Shown: positions 7,201 to 15,733, numbered from the stretch's first letter. The stretch is DNA of 64,000 bases from Lysobacter soli (GCF_003382285.1 NZ_QTJR01000004.1:62001-126000), one strand, 5' to 3'. Numbers and translations: made by a program. Notes: generated by a model not told the origin, from the sequence alone.

Positions 7201-10124
7201 AGCGTGACGCGCGGGGCGGCGCTGTAGTTCGCGTTGCCGGCCTGGTCTGCGGTGAGCGAACACGTGCCGGCGGCGAGCATCGTCACGGCGTTGCCGGCGA
7301 CCGTGCACACCGACGCCGTCGTCGACGCGAACACGACCGGCAGGCCCGACGCGCCGCCGGTGGCGGCGACGGTGAAGGTGCCGTTCGGCGCAAACGTCGG
7401 CGTGGTCGGCGTTGCGGCGAAACCGGTGATCGCCTGCGCCAGCTGGCCGACGACGATGCCCGAGGTGTTGCCGACGTTGTTCAGCGTGAGCAGCGCCGCA
7501 TTGCCCGCGACGTCGGCGATCGTGCCGCCGTTCGACACGACGGCAGTACCGACCACCGGACCGTCGAGGTCCTGGTCCCCCGCCGCAACGGTGTAGTTGA
7601 AGGTCAGCGTCGTCGTGCCCGAACCGCTCACGTAGGTCGCTTCACGCGCGCCGCCGACGTCCAGCGTCAACGGCAGCGACGGTGTGCCGGTGACGGTCAC
7701 GTTCTCGTCGAAGGTCACCTGGAACGTCAGCGTCTGCCCGGCGATGTACTGGCCGGCCGCGGGCGTGGCGACGCTGTCGATCTGCGCCCCGGCCTGGTCG
7801 ATCGAGTACGCCGGCCCGGCGTTGTAGCCGGGAGCCGCGTTGCCGGCCGCATCGGTGATGCCGGTGTTCGCGTTGAGATTGAGCCTCAGCGTGCCGCTGC
7901 CCGACACACCGGTGACGGTGATGCGGTAACGGATGTTGTCCGACGTCACCAGGCCGGCAGCGGAGCCGGTGGTGCCGTTGGTGCCGACCAGCGTGAAATC
8001 GCTGACGGTCACGCCGATGACGGGTTCGCTGAAGGTCACGTCGAACGCCACCGTCGTCGCATTCGTCGGCGATGCGTCGACGAGGGCGATCGCACTCACG
8101 ACCGGCGGCGTGTTGTCCAGCGGCACGACGGTGATCGCGACGTTGTCGGTGTCGGTCTTCGCGCCGCCGAAGCCGGTGTTGCCGAGGTCGTTGGTCGTGA
8201 TCTGCAGCGACGCGGGGCCGTAGTAGCCCGTCGTCGGCGTGAACCGGAGTCCGTCCAGCGCGGCATTGATGTTGGCCAGCGTGCCGCTGAAGGTCATCGT
8301 GGCGTCGTTGCTGCCATCGCCCACGGCGAAGGTCAGGCCCGCCGGGCTCGTCAGCGACAGCACGCCGTTGCTCACGGTGAGCGTCACCTGCACCTGCGCG
8401 CTGCCGGCATCGGCGTCGTCGATCGAGATCGTGTTGCCGAAGTTGAGCGTGTCGTTCTCGGTGACGGAACGGGCACCCGGCACCGTGTTCACCGGCGCCT
8501 GGTTGTTCGTGCCGACGAGCACACCGGTGGTGCTGCCCATGGAGTTGAGCGTGAGCTGCGCGGGCGTGCCGTAGCCGTTGGCGATGCTGCCGCCGTTCAA
8601 GGACAGCGTGCCGACGAGGATGCCGTTGGCGTCCATCTGCCCGGCCAGCACCGTGTAGCGGAACAGGGCGGTCGACGCGGTCGGGCTCGCCAGATACCTC
8701 GCCTGCACCGTCGTGGTACCGATCGTCACCGCGATCTGCGGGGTGCCGGCGATGGCGACGTCCTGGTCCCACGTCACGGTGAAGTCGAGGTTCTGCCCCG
8801 GCCCGTAAAGCCCGTTCGCCGGCACGGCGACGGACGTCACCTGCGGCGCGGTGTTCGGCACCACGCTGTTCGACGCCGCCGACGCCGGTCCCGTGCCGGC
8901 GGTGTTCTCCGCGGTGACGGTGAAGGTGTAGGCGACGAAATTGGTGAGACCGGCGACGCGGATCGGGCTCGCGTTGCCCGTGGCGGTGTTGCCGCCCGGA
9001 TTCGCGGTGACCGTGTAGTTCGTGATCGCCGAGCCGCCGTTGGAGGCCGGCGCGGTAAAGGCCACCGTCGCTTCGGCATCGCCCGCGGTCGCCGTGCCGA
9101 TCGTCGGCGCATCCGGGAGGATCGCGTTGACGACGAACGACTGCGACACGCGCGGGGCCGGGTCGTACACGGTGTCGCCGGCCTGATCGGCGTGGATGGT
9201 GCAGGTGCCGGCCGAGAGGAAGGTCAGCGTGCCGCCCGCGGTGATCGTGCAGATCGAGGTTGTGCCGGAGCTGAAGGCGACCGCCAGGTTCGACGTCGCC
9301 GTCGCGGTCAGCGTCGGCGAGGTGCCGAAGTTCTGCGCGCCCGGGTTCTGGAAGTCGATGCTCTGCACCGCCTTGGGCGTCACGGCGTTGGACGATGCGG
9401 ACGCGGCGCTCGCGCCCATCGTGCTGCGCGCGGTGATCGCGAAGCGGTACGTGACGCCGTTGGTGAGCCCGCTGACGGTGATCGGACCGTTCGCGCCGGT
9501 CGCGGTGATGCCATCGGGCTGCGAGGTGACGGTGTAGTCGTCGATCGGATAGCCGCCGTCGAACGGCGCGGCGAAGTTGACGACCGCCTTGCCGTCGCTG
9601 GCCGTCGCGGTAACGACCGTGGGCGCGTCCGGTGCGCGCGGCGGCGCGTAGCCCAGCTCGACGGTGTTGGTGGAGCCGGAGCGTGCGGCGGCGGCGGTGC
9701 GCGTCGCGCGCCAGCGACCGAGCGCGGTCACCTTGCCCATCGCCACGTCCATGTCGGTCGTGGTGTAGGTGAAGGTGCACGTGGTGGTCGCGTTGACCGC
9801 GACCGGCAGGCTCGGGCAACTCACGGCCGACATGCCGGACGGACTACCGCTGGTGAAGCTCAGCCCGGCGATCTCGGCGTTGCCCGCCGAGAGCTGGACG
9901 TAGAACGTCAGCGGCTGACCCGCGCGCGAGAACGAGGGCCGGTTGGCGCCCGTGATCGACACCGTGGTGCTCTGCGCGACCACCGGCGCGGCGAACACGC
10001 CGGCCAGCAACGCGACCATCGCAATGGCCGCGTGGCGCATCGCGCCCGATCGACCCGACATGCGCAGCGCGCGCACGACACCGTCCACGCCGACCCATCG
10101 ATGGGTCGCGCCCGAATTCCACAT
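4230..10124 (-). CDS. Giant autotransporter with Ig-like repeat passenger
   Basis: A 1964-residue type Va autotransporter. The start at 10124 has AGGGGA six bases upstream; a longer frame exists but lacks this. The signal peptide is unusually extended, with its hydrophobic core after residue 36 and likely cleavage after PVVAQ. Passenger order: a beta domain with an early Cys pair, FN3-like, Ig-like, FN3-like, an SwmB-like domain, a cadherin-like segment, two more Ig-like domains, seven tandem 87-residue repeats, a final Ig-like domain and a short helical linker. The last 290 or so residues form the beta-barrel translocator, with alternating aromatic strands ending at FGLLLSF. A 26-residue Ala/Asp-rich tail follows that last strand, which is unusual. 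A role in adhesion is inferred from architecture alone. Confidence 0.9.
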   Translation of the reverse strand: MWNSGATHRWVGVDGVVRALRMSGRSGAMRHAAIAMVALLAGVFAAPVVAQSTTVSITGANRPSFSRAGQPLTFYVQLSAGNAEIAGLSFTSGSPSGMSAVSCPSLPVAVNATTTCTFTYTTTDMDVAMGKVTALGRWRATRTAAAARSGSTNTVELGYAPPRAPDAPTVVTATASDGKAVVNFAAPFDGGYPIDDYTVTSQPDGITATGANGPITVSGLTNGVTYRFAITARSTMGASAASASSNAVTPKAVQSIDFQNPGAQNFGTSPTLTATATSNLAVAFSSGTTSICTITAGGTLTFLSAGTCTIHADQAGDTVYDPAPRVSQSFVVNAILPDAPTIGTATAGDAEATVAFTAPASNGGSAITNYTVTANPGGNTATGNASPIRVAGLTNFVAYTFTVTAENTAGTGPASAASNSVVPNTAPQVTSVAVPANGLYGPGQNLDFTVTWDQDVAIAGTPQIAVTIGTTTVQARYLASPTASTALFRYTVLAGQMDANGILVGTLSLNGGSIANGYGTPAQLTLNSMGSTTGVLVGTNNQAPVNTVPGARSVTENDTLNFGNTISIDDADAGSAQVQVTLTVSNGVLSLTSPAGLTFAVGDGSNDATMTFSGTLANINAALDGLRFTPTTGYYGPASLQITTNDLGNTGFGGAKTDTDNVAITVVPLDNTPPVVSAIALVDASPTNATTVAFDVTFSEPVIGVTVSDFTLVGTNGTTGSAAGLVTSDNIRYRITVTGVSGSGTLRLNLNANTGITDAAGNAAPGYNAGPAYSIDQAGAQIDSVATPAAGQYIAGQTLTFQVTFDENVTVTGTPSLPLTLDVGGAREATYVSGSGTTTLTFNYTVAAGDQDLDGPVVGTAVVSNGGTIADVAGNAALLTLNNVGNTSGIVVGQLAQAITGFAATPTTPTFAPNGTFTVAATGGASGLPVVFASTTASVCTVAGNAVTMLAAGTCSLTADQAGNANYSAAPRVTLDVTIAAASQAITSFAANPVAPVYSPNGTFTVSATPGVSTSAVVYGSTTPQVCAIAGNVVTMLAAGTCSLTADQAGDANHNAAPRVLLDVTIGAAPQAITGFASTPAAPTFAPNGTFAIAATGGASGAPVLFASAAPSVCSVAGTTVTMLSAGTCSLTANQAGSANYSAAPQATLDVAIATAGQAITGFAAHPVTPVYAPNGTFTVSATPGVSTSAVVFGTTTASVCTVAGNVVTMVAAGTCSLTADQAGDSNYNAAPRVTLDVAIGAATQAITGFAANPAAPVYAPNGMFSVTATGGASGLPVTYTSTTAATCSVAGSTVTMLAAGTCSLTADQAGNANYSAAPRVTLDIAIGAATQAITNFVANPTAPVFAPNGMFTVSATPGVSTSAVVFGSTTTSVCTINGSTVTMLSAGTCSLTADQAGDGNYNAAPQLTLDVAISAATQVITGFTATPSAPVFAPNGTFALAAVGGASGNPVTFASTTQAVCTVAGNVVTMKAAGTCALTADQAGSNDYVAAPQVALPVVIGRATPTLSWLGEMSRVVGEAAFDLPDPGSDSRGAFTFTSSNPAVATVSGRRVTIVGAGVTTLVATQAADGNYAQGTVSATLTVTDRPDPTKDASVAGGLQAQVDASVRFAAAQLSNIQGRLREQRFATANHSRNDLTFAMASRSGGAVSMSAEQFASMDTAHLPTGLAVWSAGAITSGGRDEGDSDFQSDGVTVGADWRFNDRLLFGVAGGWGWDDTDLDDARSRLDAQQRAVSMYGLWLPTQRWFVDGIVGWGELDFDIRRHSDVADATATATRSGDQAFGSLTAGYEHGGGIGMTLTGYGRLDASRTTLDAYREQGLGIYDLAYGSQTVENSGASLGVEGSFPILTPRGSAFRPYWMLEYRETLENRSDVELNYVVLPVDGGYVLGMRGYGDNALTYGGGIDMELARGWKLSLLGRRQHADGQRPSSTFGLLLSFSPAAASAANFRDDAVDAAQPQDAAKP
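5610..7440 (-). repeat. Seven tandem 261-bp repeats inside the autotransporter gene
   Basis: Seven units of about 87 codons start near 7440, 7179, 6918, 6657, 6396, 6135 and 5875. Each begins QAITGFAA-like and ends APRVTLDVAI-like. Units alternate between type A (ATGGASGxPV, later NYSAAP) and type B (ATPGVSTSAVV, later NYNAAP) in the order A-B-A-B-A-B-A. Every unit carries a Cys pair separated by 14 residues. The true period is therefore about 522 bp. Confidence 0.9.
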
Positions 10125-10433
10125 GGTGATTCCCCTGGTTGTGCTGCTTCCCCGGCGGCGCCACGAAATGTGATGGCGCTCGCACTTCAGCGGCGCGCAT
10201 ATGACCACGTTCGGCGCCCGAATGCCAGCACGCAGGCGTTCGCAAGCGCCGCACCGCATGAGTCCGCTTCGCGCCGCAACGCGACAGTTTCGGGGTAGTC
10301 GCGAGCGGTTTCCTTCGTAGCATCAATGACTTGCGACGCCATACACGTTCAGCTCGCTTCGGCTTTATCCGACTTCACCGCCGTTTCACGCCGGCGCTCG
10401 CATCAACCCCCTACCTCGCAAGGAGTTGCCGCC
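10125..10433. other. Divergent intergenic region, no gene seen
   Basis: These 309 bases separate the leftward autotransporter gene from the rightward DUF1254 pair and must hold both promoters. I see no convincing -35/-10 pair, palindrome or small gene. The rightward frame stays open from 10326 but has no signal peptide until the start at 10434. Confidence 0.5.
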
Positions 10434-11813
10434 ATGCCCCGTGTCCGCTGGTTGGCTGTCGCTGTTGCCGTCGCCTTGGTCCCGCTCACCGCGTGCAACC
10501 GCACGCCCGCACCGGAGGGCGCCGCCGAGACGCCGCCCGCAACCGCAACTCCCGCTGCAACGCCCGCCCGGTCGTACACCGACCAGGACATCAGCGATGC
10601 GTACATCTACCTGCTGTCGCGCCTGCTGGTACTGCGCCAGCAGCATCTCGACCTGAAGGAAGGCTTCAAGTGGAACGAGATCGTCCACCGCAAGCCGGGC
10701 GCAGTGGACTGGCCGAATCCCAACCTCGACGTTGCCTATTCCGAAGCATGGATCGCCGTCGACGAGAACAGTTGCACGCTGGTGACCGTGCCCAAGGTGA
10801 CGGGCCGCTATTACACCGTGCAGTTCCTCAATGGCTGGGGCGAGACGCTGGCCAACATCAACGAACGAACGCAGCGTGCGCATCCGAACGGCGAGTTCGC
10901 GGTGTGCCTGAAGGGCGCGAACGTGCAGCTGCCGGCGAATGCGACCCGCATCGACCTGCCGGTGAAATACGCGCGCGTCCTGGCGCGCGTGGAACTGGGC
11001 GACGACTGGAAGGGTGCCGAAGCGTTGCAGCACCAGTTCGCGTTCAAGGCCACCGGTACGCCGGCGCTGCCCACGTTGCCGGAGATCCCGCCCTTCGACA
11101 TGGACAAGCTGCCCGGCGTCGAGGCGTTCGAAGCCGCGCCGGCCGTACTCGATAGCGAAGCCGACATCAATGCCGGCATGGACGCGGTGGCGTCGAAGGC
11201 GCGTGCGATTGCCGAAGGCATCAAGGACCCCGCCGAACGCGCACGCGTGGACCAGGTCATCCGCGAGAAGGCGCTGGCCGACTTCGCCAAGGCCTCGCCG
11301 ACCATCGGCCACGGCACGACGAAGAACCATTGGGCCCGCCCGGCCGTATCGGGCACCTACAAGGACGACTGGCTTGGTCGAACGCTCGTCAACTACGCGG
11401 GCATCTGGGCGAACGACATGGACGAGGTGGTCTACTACAAGGGCAATCTGGACGCCACGGGTACGCAGCTCAACGGCGACCACGTGTACACGCTGACCTT
11501 CCCCAGGGAAGACCTGCCGGAGAAGTACGCGAACTACTTCTGGTCGGTGATAGCGGTGGACCCTCGCCACATGCGCGTCCTGCCGAACGCGAAGAACCGC
11601 TTCCTGCTCAATCGCGAATCAGGCCTCAAGTACAACCCCGACGGCTCGCTCACGCTCTACTTCGCCGCCGAAAAGCCGGCCGACGCGCCCGACGGCAACT
11701 GGCTGCCGACACCGCGCGGGCAGGACTACCGCCTCACCTTCCGCTTCTACGGACCGAAGGGCGGCGTAAAGGACGGCAGCTACTTCCCGCCTCCGCTGGT
11801 GAAGCGCTCCTGA
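10434..11813 (+). CDS. DUF1254/DUF1214 lipoprotein (first of pair)
   Basis: A 459-residue protein with a lipoprotein signal (MPRVRWLAVAVAVALVPLTAC, Cys at residue 21) followed by a Pro/Ala-rich linker. AAGGAG lies eight bases before the chosen ATG; the longer frame to 10326 has neither a ribosome binding site nor a signal peptide. The DUF1254 domain occupies about residues 45-180 (PNPNLDVAYSEAWI, VTGRYYTVQFLNGWG) and DUF1214 the last 120 or so residues (YANYFWSVIAVDPRHM, RFLLNRESGL). No biochemical function is firmly known for the family. It is followed after 44 bp by a paralogue in the same direction, probably in one operon ending at the terminator near 13415. Confidence 0.88.
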   Translation: MPRVRWLAVAVAVALVPLTACNRTPAPEGAAETPPATATPAATPARSYTDQDISDAYIYLLSRLLVLRQQHLDLKEGFKWNEIVHRKPGAVDWPNPNLDVAYSEAWIAVDENSCTLVTVPKVTGRYYTVQFLNGWGETLANINERTQRAHPNGEFAVCLKGANVQLPANATRIDLPVKYARVLARVELGDDWKGAEALQHQFAFKATGTPALPTLPEIPPFDMDKLPGVEAFEAAPAVLDSEADINAGMDAVASKARAIAEGIKDPAERARVDQVIREKALADFAKASPTIGHGTTKNHWARPAVSGTYKDDWLGRTLVNYAGIWANDMDEVVYYKGNLDATGTQLNGDHVYTLTFPREDLPEKYANYFWSVIAVDPRHMRVLPNAKNRFLLNRESGLKYNPDGSLTLYFAAEKPADAPDGNWLPTPRGQDYRLTFRFYGPKGGVKDGSYFPPPLVKRS

Positions 11814-11857
11814 TGCGCAGGCACCCGAACACACGAACCCCACGACAAGGACAGCCC

Positions 11858-13378
11858 ATGCGCATCCACACCCTCGCCCTCGCCATCGTTGCCGCGACTT
11901 CGCTCGCGGCCTGCCAGAAACAACCGTCTCCCGACGCGGCGACGCCTGCGCCGCAACCCACCGCCGCCACCGCACCAGCGCCCGCTGCCACGCCAACGCC
12001 CGCACCCGCCGTGCCCGGGCCCGTCGCCGGCACGCGCCTCACCGAACCCTACGTGCGCATGGCCGCGCGCGACACGTACTTCTGGGCGTGGCCGATGGTG
12101 AACATCTACAACCGCCGGCTCGGCTTCAAGGATCTGCCGGGGCCCGGAAAGCTCGGCGGCGTACTGCCGGCGGCACCGCCCAACAGCCTGATGATGCTCA
12201 CCGACTACGTCGCGCCGTCCGAGCGCGAAGTCGCCTGTCCCAACCAGGACGTCGTGTACGGCGGCGGTCCGCTGGCGCTCGACATCGAACCGGTGGTGAT
12301 CCAGGTGCCGGACTTCGGCGACCGTTTCTGGGTGTACCAGGTGGTGGACTCGCGCACCGACAGCTTCGTGAAGCTCGGCAAGATGTACGACACCAGGCCG
12401 GGCTTCTACCTGCTCGCCGGTCCCGACTGGAAGGGAGACGTGCCGCAGGGCATCACCGAAGTCTTCCGCGCCGGCACCAACACCGGCTACGTGATCCCGC
12501 GCGTCGCCTTGCTCGACACCGCGGAAGATCGCGCCGCCGTGCAGCCGCTGGTCGCGCAGATCGACATGTACCCGCTGTCGAAGTTCGACGGAAAGCTGAA
12601 GCAGCACGACTGGTCGAAGAATCCGACGTTCCCGCAACCGCCGCGCGCGCCGGGCGGCGGCGAAGCGCCGAAGGTGAATCCGGATACGTTCTTCGACGAA
12701 CTGCCCGTCGTGCTGAAGGACGCCAAGCCGCTGCCCGGCGAGGAAACCCGCTACGCGCAGGCGCTGGCGCTGGTGGACGCGTTGCAGAAGGACCCGGCGC
12801 TGAAGGCGGCCGCCATCGACGAAGCGAAGAAGGCCGAGCAGGAACTCATCGCGCCGCTGCTGCAGTTCCGCAACTTCGGCGTGCCGCTGCCGCACAACTG
12901 GACGACGGTGCGCAACGGCGCGCAGTTCGGCTCGGACTACTTCACGCGCACCGCCGTTGCCAAGTCGAACATCTACGTCAACAAGCCCAACGAGGCGACG
13001 TACTTCTACCAGGACCTCGACGACAGCGGCGCGCGGCTCAACGGCAGCAAGCGCTACACGGTGACCTTCGACAAGGGTGGCCCGCCGGTGAAGGGCTTCT
13101 GGTCGCTGACGCTGTACGACGCGGATCACTTCTTCGCGCCGAACGAGATCAACCGCTACTCCGTCGGCACGAAGAACAAGGACCTCAAGCCCAACCCCGA
13201 CGGCACGCTGACGATCTACGTGCAGCCCGACGCACCGAGCGACCCGGTGCAGCGCGCGAACTGGCTGCCCTCGCCCAAGGGCGCCGACTTCTCGCTGTAC
13301 GTGCGCACGTACTGGCCGGAGCAGGCGATCCTGGACGGCCAGTGGTCGCCGCCGGCGGTGAAGCCGGTTTCGTCCTGA
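11858..13378 (+). CDS. DUF1254/DUF1214 lipoprotein (second of pair)
   Basis: A 506-residue paralogue of the preceding gene. It has a lipoprotein signal (MRIHTLALAIVAATSLAAC, Cys at 19) and a long Pro/Ala/Thr linker that would let the domain extend away from the membrane. The DUF1254 segment includes PNQDVVYGGGPLALD and DRFWVYQVVDSRTD; the DUF1214 segment includes KRYTVTFDKGGPPVKGFWSL and ends WPEQAILDGQW. An AAGGACA ribosome binding site precedes the ATG. The pair shares architecture but is well diverged, so this is an old duplication. Function unknown. Confidence 0.88.
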   Translation: MRIHTLALAIVAATSLAACQKQPSPDAATPAPQPTAATAPAPAATPTPAPAVPGPVAGTRLTEPYVRMAARDTYFWAWPMVNIYNRRLGFKDLPGPGKLGGVLPAAPPNSLMMLTDYVAPSEREVACPNQDVVYGGGPLALDIEPVVIQVPDFGDRFWVYQVVDSRTDSFVKLGKMYDTRPGFYLLAGPDWKGDVPQGITEVFRAGTNTGYVIPRVALLDTAEDRAAVQPLVAQIDMYPLSKFDGKLKQHDWSKNPTFPQPPRAPGGGEAPKVNPDTFFDELPVVLKDAKPLPGEETRYAQALALVDALQKDPALKAAAIDEAKKAEQELIAPLLQFRNFGVPLPHNWTTVRNGAQFGSDYFTRTAVAKSNIYVNKPNEATYFYQDLDDSGARLNGSKRYTVTFDKGGPPVKGFWSLTLYDADHFFAPNEINRYSVGTKNKDLKPNPDGTLTIYVQPDAPSDPVQRANWLPSPKGADFSLYVRTYWPEQAILDGQWSPPAVKPVSS

Positions 13379-13402
13379 GTCTTCGCGTCACATAAGGAAT
13401 GG

Positions 13403-13430
13403 AAAACGGCGGGAGCGATCCCGCCGTTTT
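13403..13430 (+). terminator. Rho-independent terminator of the DUF1254 operon
   Basis: A perfect 12-bp stem (AAAACGGCGGGA with TCCCGCCGTTTT, loop GCGA) followed by TTTTTC lies 25 bases after the second DUF1254 stop. The A-run on the left arm lets it also work leftward for the convergent fimbrial cluster. Confidence 0.9.
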
Positions 13431-13473
13431 TCTTGCGCGTGACGGTCGCGAACGAGCGCGACGCGCTTTCCGC

Positions 13474-14508
13474 CTATCGGTAATCCACCGTGAACGTCGC
13501 GATCGCCGTGACGGAGCCCGCGCTCATGTTCCCGGTGCGCACGTAACGCGCCTTCAGCGGGATATCGACGGTCGGCGTGTTGACGACGATGTTGCGGATC
13601 ATGTCGGTCGTGGGCGCATCCGACGTCTGGCCGAACACGATCGGCGTGCTGCCATTGAGCAACTGCACACCGACGCCGCTAGCCGTCGATGCAGGCGTCA
13701 GCGACAGGATGTTGCTATGGTTGGTCTGCGTCGTCTGGTCGGTCAGGAACATGTGCATGTTCGTGCTGGTGTTGTCGTCGCCACCCGAACATGCCAGCGA
13801 CACCATGAAATCCTTCTCGCCCAGCGCGCTGCCCACGCTGGCGAAGTCTGCCAGCGACTTCTGGTCGAGCGACACCACCACGTCGGGCGTCGATATCGCG
13901 CAGGTGGGTACCGTGGGCTCGATGACAATGGGTGTCCTCATGCTGAAGATGAGTGCCACGAACGGACCCCCCTGATCCATGCGCCATTCACCGATCGGCC
14001 CGGTGACCGATCCCGTTGCCGTCAACGGCGCATCGGTGGTCTTGATCAGCTGAACTTTGTATGTCGACGGGGTACTGAACTGCGCGCCGTACCCATTGAT
14101 GTTTTGCCTCACGGTGAAGGGGATGCCGCCGTAGTTGTAGATCCGGAGGCCAACGCCCGGAATGTTGGTCTCATACGTATTCATGTATCCGGTCGCCGGT
14201 CCGGACGTCGCAGCCCACTCCCAGTACAGGACCTTGTCGGTGCATTTGACTTCGGGCAGCCCGCCCGGGTTGCCGACGATGTTGCTCGACGAATAGCTCT
14301 GCGTGAAGAGCACCGTGCCCTTGGGCGCATTTGCGCTGACCTGGCTTACAGTTCCGTCGAACTGCAGTACGAAGGGCCCGACCGTCTGAACCGTATACGG
14401 CAGACCGTAATCGTTGGTCATGTTGTATAGCCACTGGCAGCTTGCCCACGCGCACGCAGGGAGTGCGATGGCAAGCACTACAAAACACAAGGCAAGGATT
14501 CGTTTCAT
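13474..14508 (-). CDS. Fimbrial adhesin-like subunit (second)
   Basis: A 344-residue secreted protein with a Sec signal (MKRILALCFVVLAIALPACAWA). AAAGGAG precedes the start at ideal spacing. The C-terminal 150 or so residues form a pilin domain ending in the alternating strand ATFTVDYR that donates to the chaperone and the next subunit. The N-terminal half (from residue 25 to about 190) resembles a two-domain tip adhesin but I recognise no specific receptor-binding family. It closely parallels the neighbouring subunit upstream; the segment TPTVDIPLKARYVRTGNM is shared nearly verbatim. It lies downstream of a terminator-like hairpin, so it may have separate expression. Confidence 0.8.
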   Translation of the reverse strand: MKRILALCFVVLAIALPACAWASCQWLYNMTNDYGLPYTVQTVGPFVLQFDGTVSQVSANAPKGTVLFTQSYSSSNIVGNPGGLPEVKCTDKVLYWEWAATSGPATGYMNTYETNIPGVGLRIYNYGGIPFTVRQNINGYGAQFSTPSTYKVQLIKTTDAPLTATGSVTGPIGEWRMDQGGPFVALIFSMRTPIVIEPTVPTCAISTPDVVVSLDQKSLADFASVGSALGEKDFMVSLACSGGDDNTSTNMHMFLTDQTTQTNHSNILSLTPASTASGVGVQLLNGSTPIVFGQTSDAPTTDMIRNIVVNTPTVDIPLKARYVRTGNMSAGSVTAIATFTVDYR

Positions 14509-14640
14509 TAGAGCTCCTTTGCGCGAGGGCGCGTACGACCCTCGGGCGTGTTGGCAGTCGGAATGAAGCGCAAATCTTTGAAGGCCGAGACTCGGTGCTT
14601 GCCCTCCTGATACGAAAGACGCGGACGTGAAACAAAACAA

Positions 14641-14679
14641 CGCCGGATGCGCCCGCGTGTTCGCGATGCGCATCCGGCG
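14641..14679 (-). terminator. Terminator between the two adhesin genes
   Basis: A perfect 12-bp stem, CGCCGGATGCGC with GCGCATCCGGCG, lies 17 bases after the stop of the first adhesin. On the minus strand it is followed by TTGTTTTGTTT. It would uncouple the second adhesin from the main fimbrial transcript. Confidence 0.7.
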
Positions 14680-14695
14680 TCGGTTTGCGTGTTGG

Positions 14696-15733
14696 CTAGT
14701 TGTACGTGGTCGTGAACGTCGCGATGGCCGTGACGGAACCCGCTGTCATGTTGCCGGTGCGCACGTAGCGCGCCTTCAGCGGGATATCGACCGTCGGCGT
14801 GTTGACGACGATGTTGCGGGTGATGTCCGTCGTGGGCGCCGTCGACGTCGGGCCGAACACGATCGGCGTGCTGCCGTTGAGGATCTGCACCCCCACGCCA
14901 GTCGCAGTGGAACTGGGGTCCAGCGTCAGGATGTTGGTCTGGTTCGACGGCGTCGTCTGGTCGCTCAGGAACATGTGCACGTTCGTGCTGGTGCTCGGGT
15001 CGCCGCCAGAGCAGGCCAATGACACCTTGAAGTCCTTCTCGTCCCGCGTCATGCCGACCGACGTGAAACTTGCGACCGCGTCGGAATCGAGTGACACCTG
15101 CACATCCGGCGTGGAAACACTGCACGTCGGAATGGTCGGCACGATGATGAGCGGATCCTTGAACCTAATGCTGAAAGAAGGTTGCTTGTTGTACATGATC
15201 GTGGCGGCGGCAATGTCTCCCGCAATGGATCCACCCTGCTCAATAGGGCCGATCTTGTAGTACTTGATGTACAGGGTTTCGTTAGTGGCGATGTCGTCAG
15301 ACGTCTGCGGGACGCCCGGCCCCCAGACGAGCGGCCACCCGACAATCTCGATACCGATACCTGGGACGCTCGTCTGGTAGACGTGTGGATACGCTGTCGG
15401 CTGTCCGAGCATGTCGTACCAGGCCCCGATGATCGAACTATCGCATTGGATAACGCCGTACCTGGCTGGAACGCCGTTCTGGTCCACGATCGTCGAGTTG
15501 CCAGCTATCGTCTGCTGTGCCAACACCGTTCCGACAGGAGCCAAAGGATTCACTTTTACGAGGCTCGACGGCGGCGAAAGGAGGAGCGTAAACGGCCCCG
15601 GACGTTCCTGTGTGGGGTCACCGGGAAACCTGCCTTGCTGTGACTGTTCGTAGTACTTGCATGGCACCGCAAAAGCAGCCGTCGGAAGCGCGAACGCGAT
15701 GAGCAGGGAAAGCGCGGCGAAGAATCTGGACAT
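14696..15733 (-). CDS. Fimbrial adhesin-like subunit (first)
   Basis: A 345-residue secreted protein. The start at 15733 gives the signal peptide MSRFFAALSLLIAFALPTAA; the frame is open to 15850 but the upstream part is not signal-like. The two-domain layout matches a tip adhesin: an N-terminal domain of about 180 residues, then a pilin domain with the Cys-containing CSVSTPDVQVSLD strand, NIVVNTPTVDIPLKARY, and a terminal ATFTTTYN donor strand. It follows the usher gene in the same direction. Paralogous to the next gene, with the strongest similarity in the pilin half and a more divergent N-terminal half. Confidence 0.82.
   Translation of the reverse strand: MSRFFAALSLLIAFALPTAAFAVPCKYYEQSQQGRFPGDPTQERPGPFTLLLSPPSSLVKVNPLAPVGTVLAQQTIAGNSTIVDQNGVPARYGVIQCDSSIIGAWYDMLGQPTAYPHVYQTSVPGIGIEIVGWPLVWGPGVPQTSDDIATNETLYIKYYKIGPIEQGGSIAGDIAAATIMYNKQPSFSIRFKDPLIIVPTIPTCSVSTPDVQVSLDSDAVASFTSVGMTRDEKDFKVSLACSGGDPSTSTNVHMFLSDQTTPSNQTNILTLDPSSTATGVGVQILNGSTPIVFGPTSTAPTTDITRNIVVNTPTVDIPLKARYVRTGNMTAGSVTAIATFTTTYN

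Noticed and set aside
5610-7440. CRISPR array or satellite
   Set aside because: The units are 261 bp, in frame and coding; there are no short repeats with unique spacers.
1452-10298. A continuous plus-strand open frame of about 2948 codons
   Set aside because: It lies antisense to the TldD and autotransporter genes, is extremely Arg/Ala/Gly-rich and has no domain or signal peptide. High GC makes antisense stop codons rare; it is a shadow.
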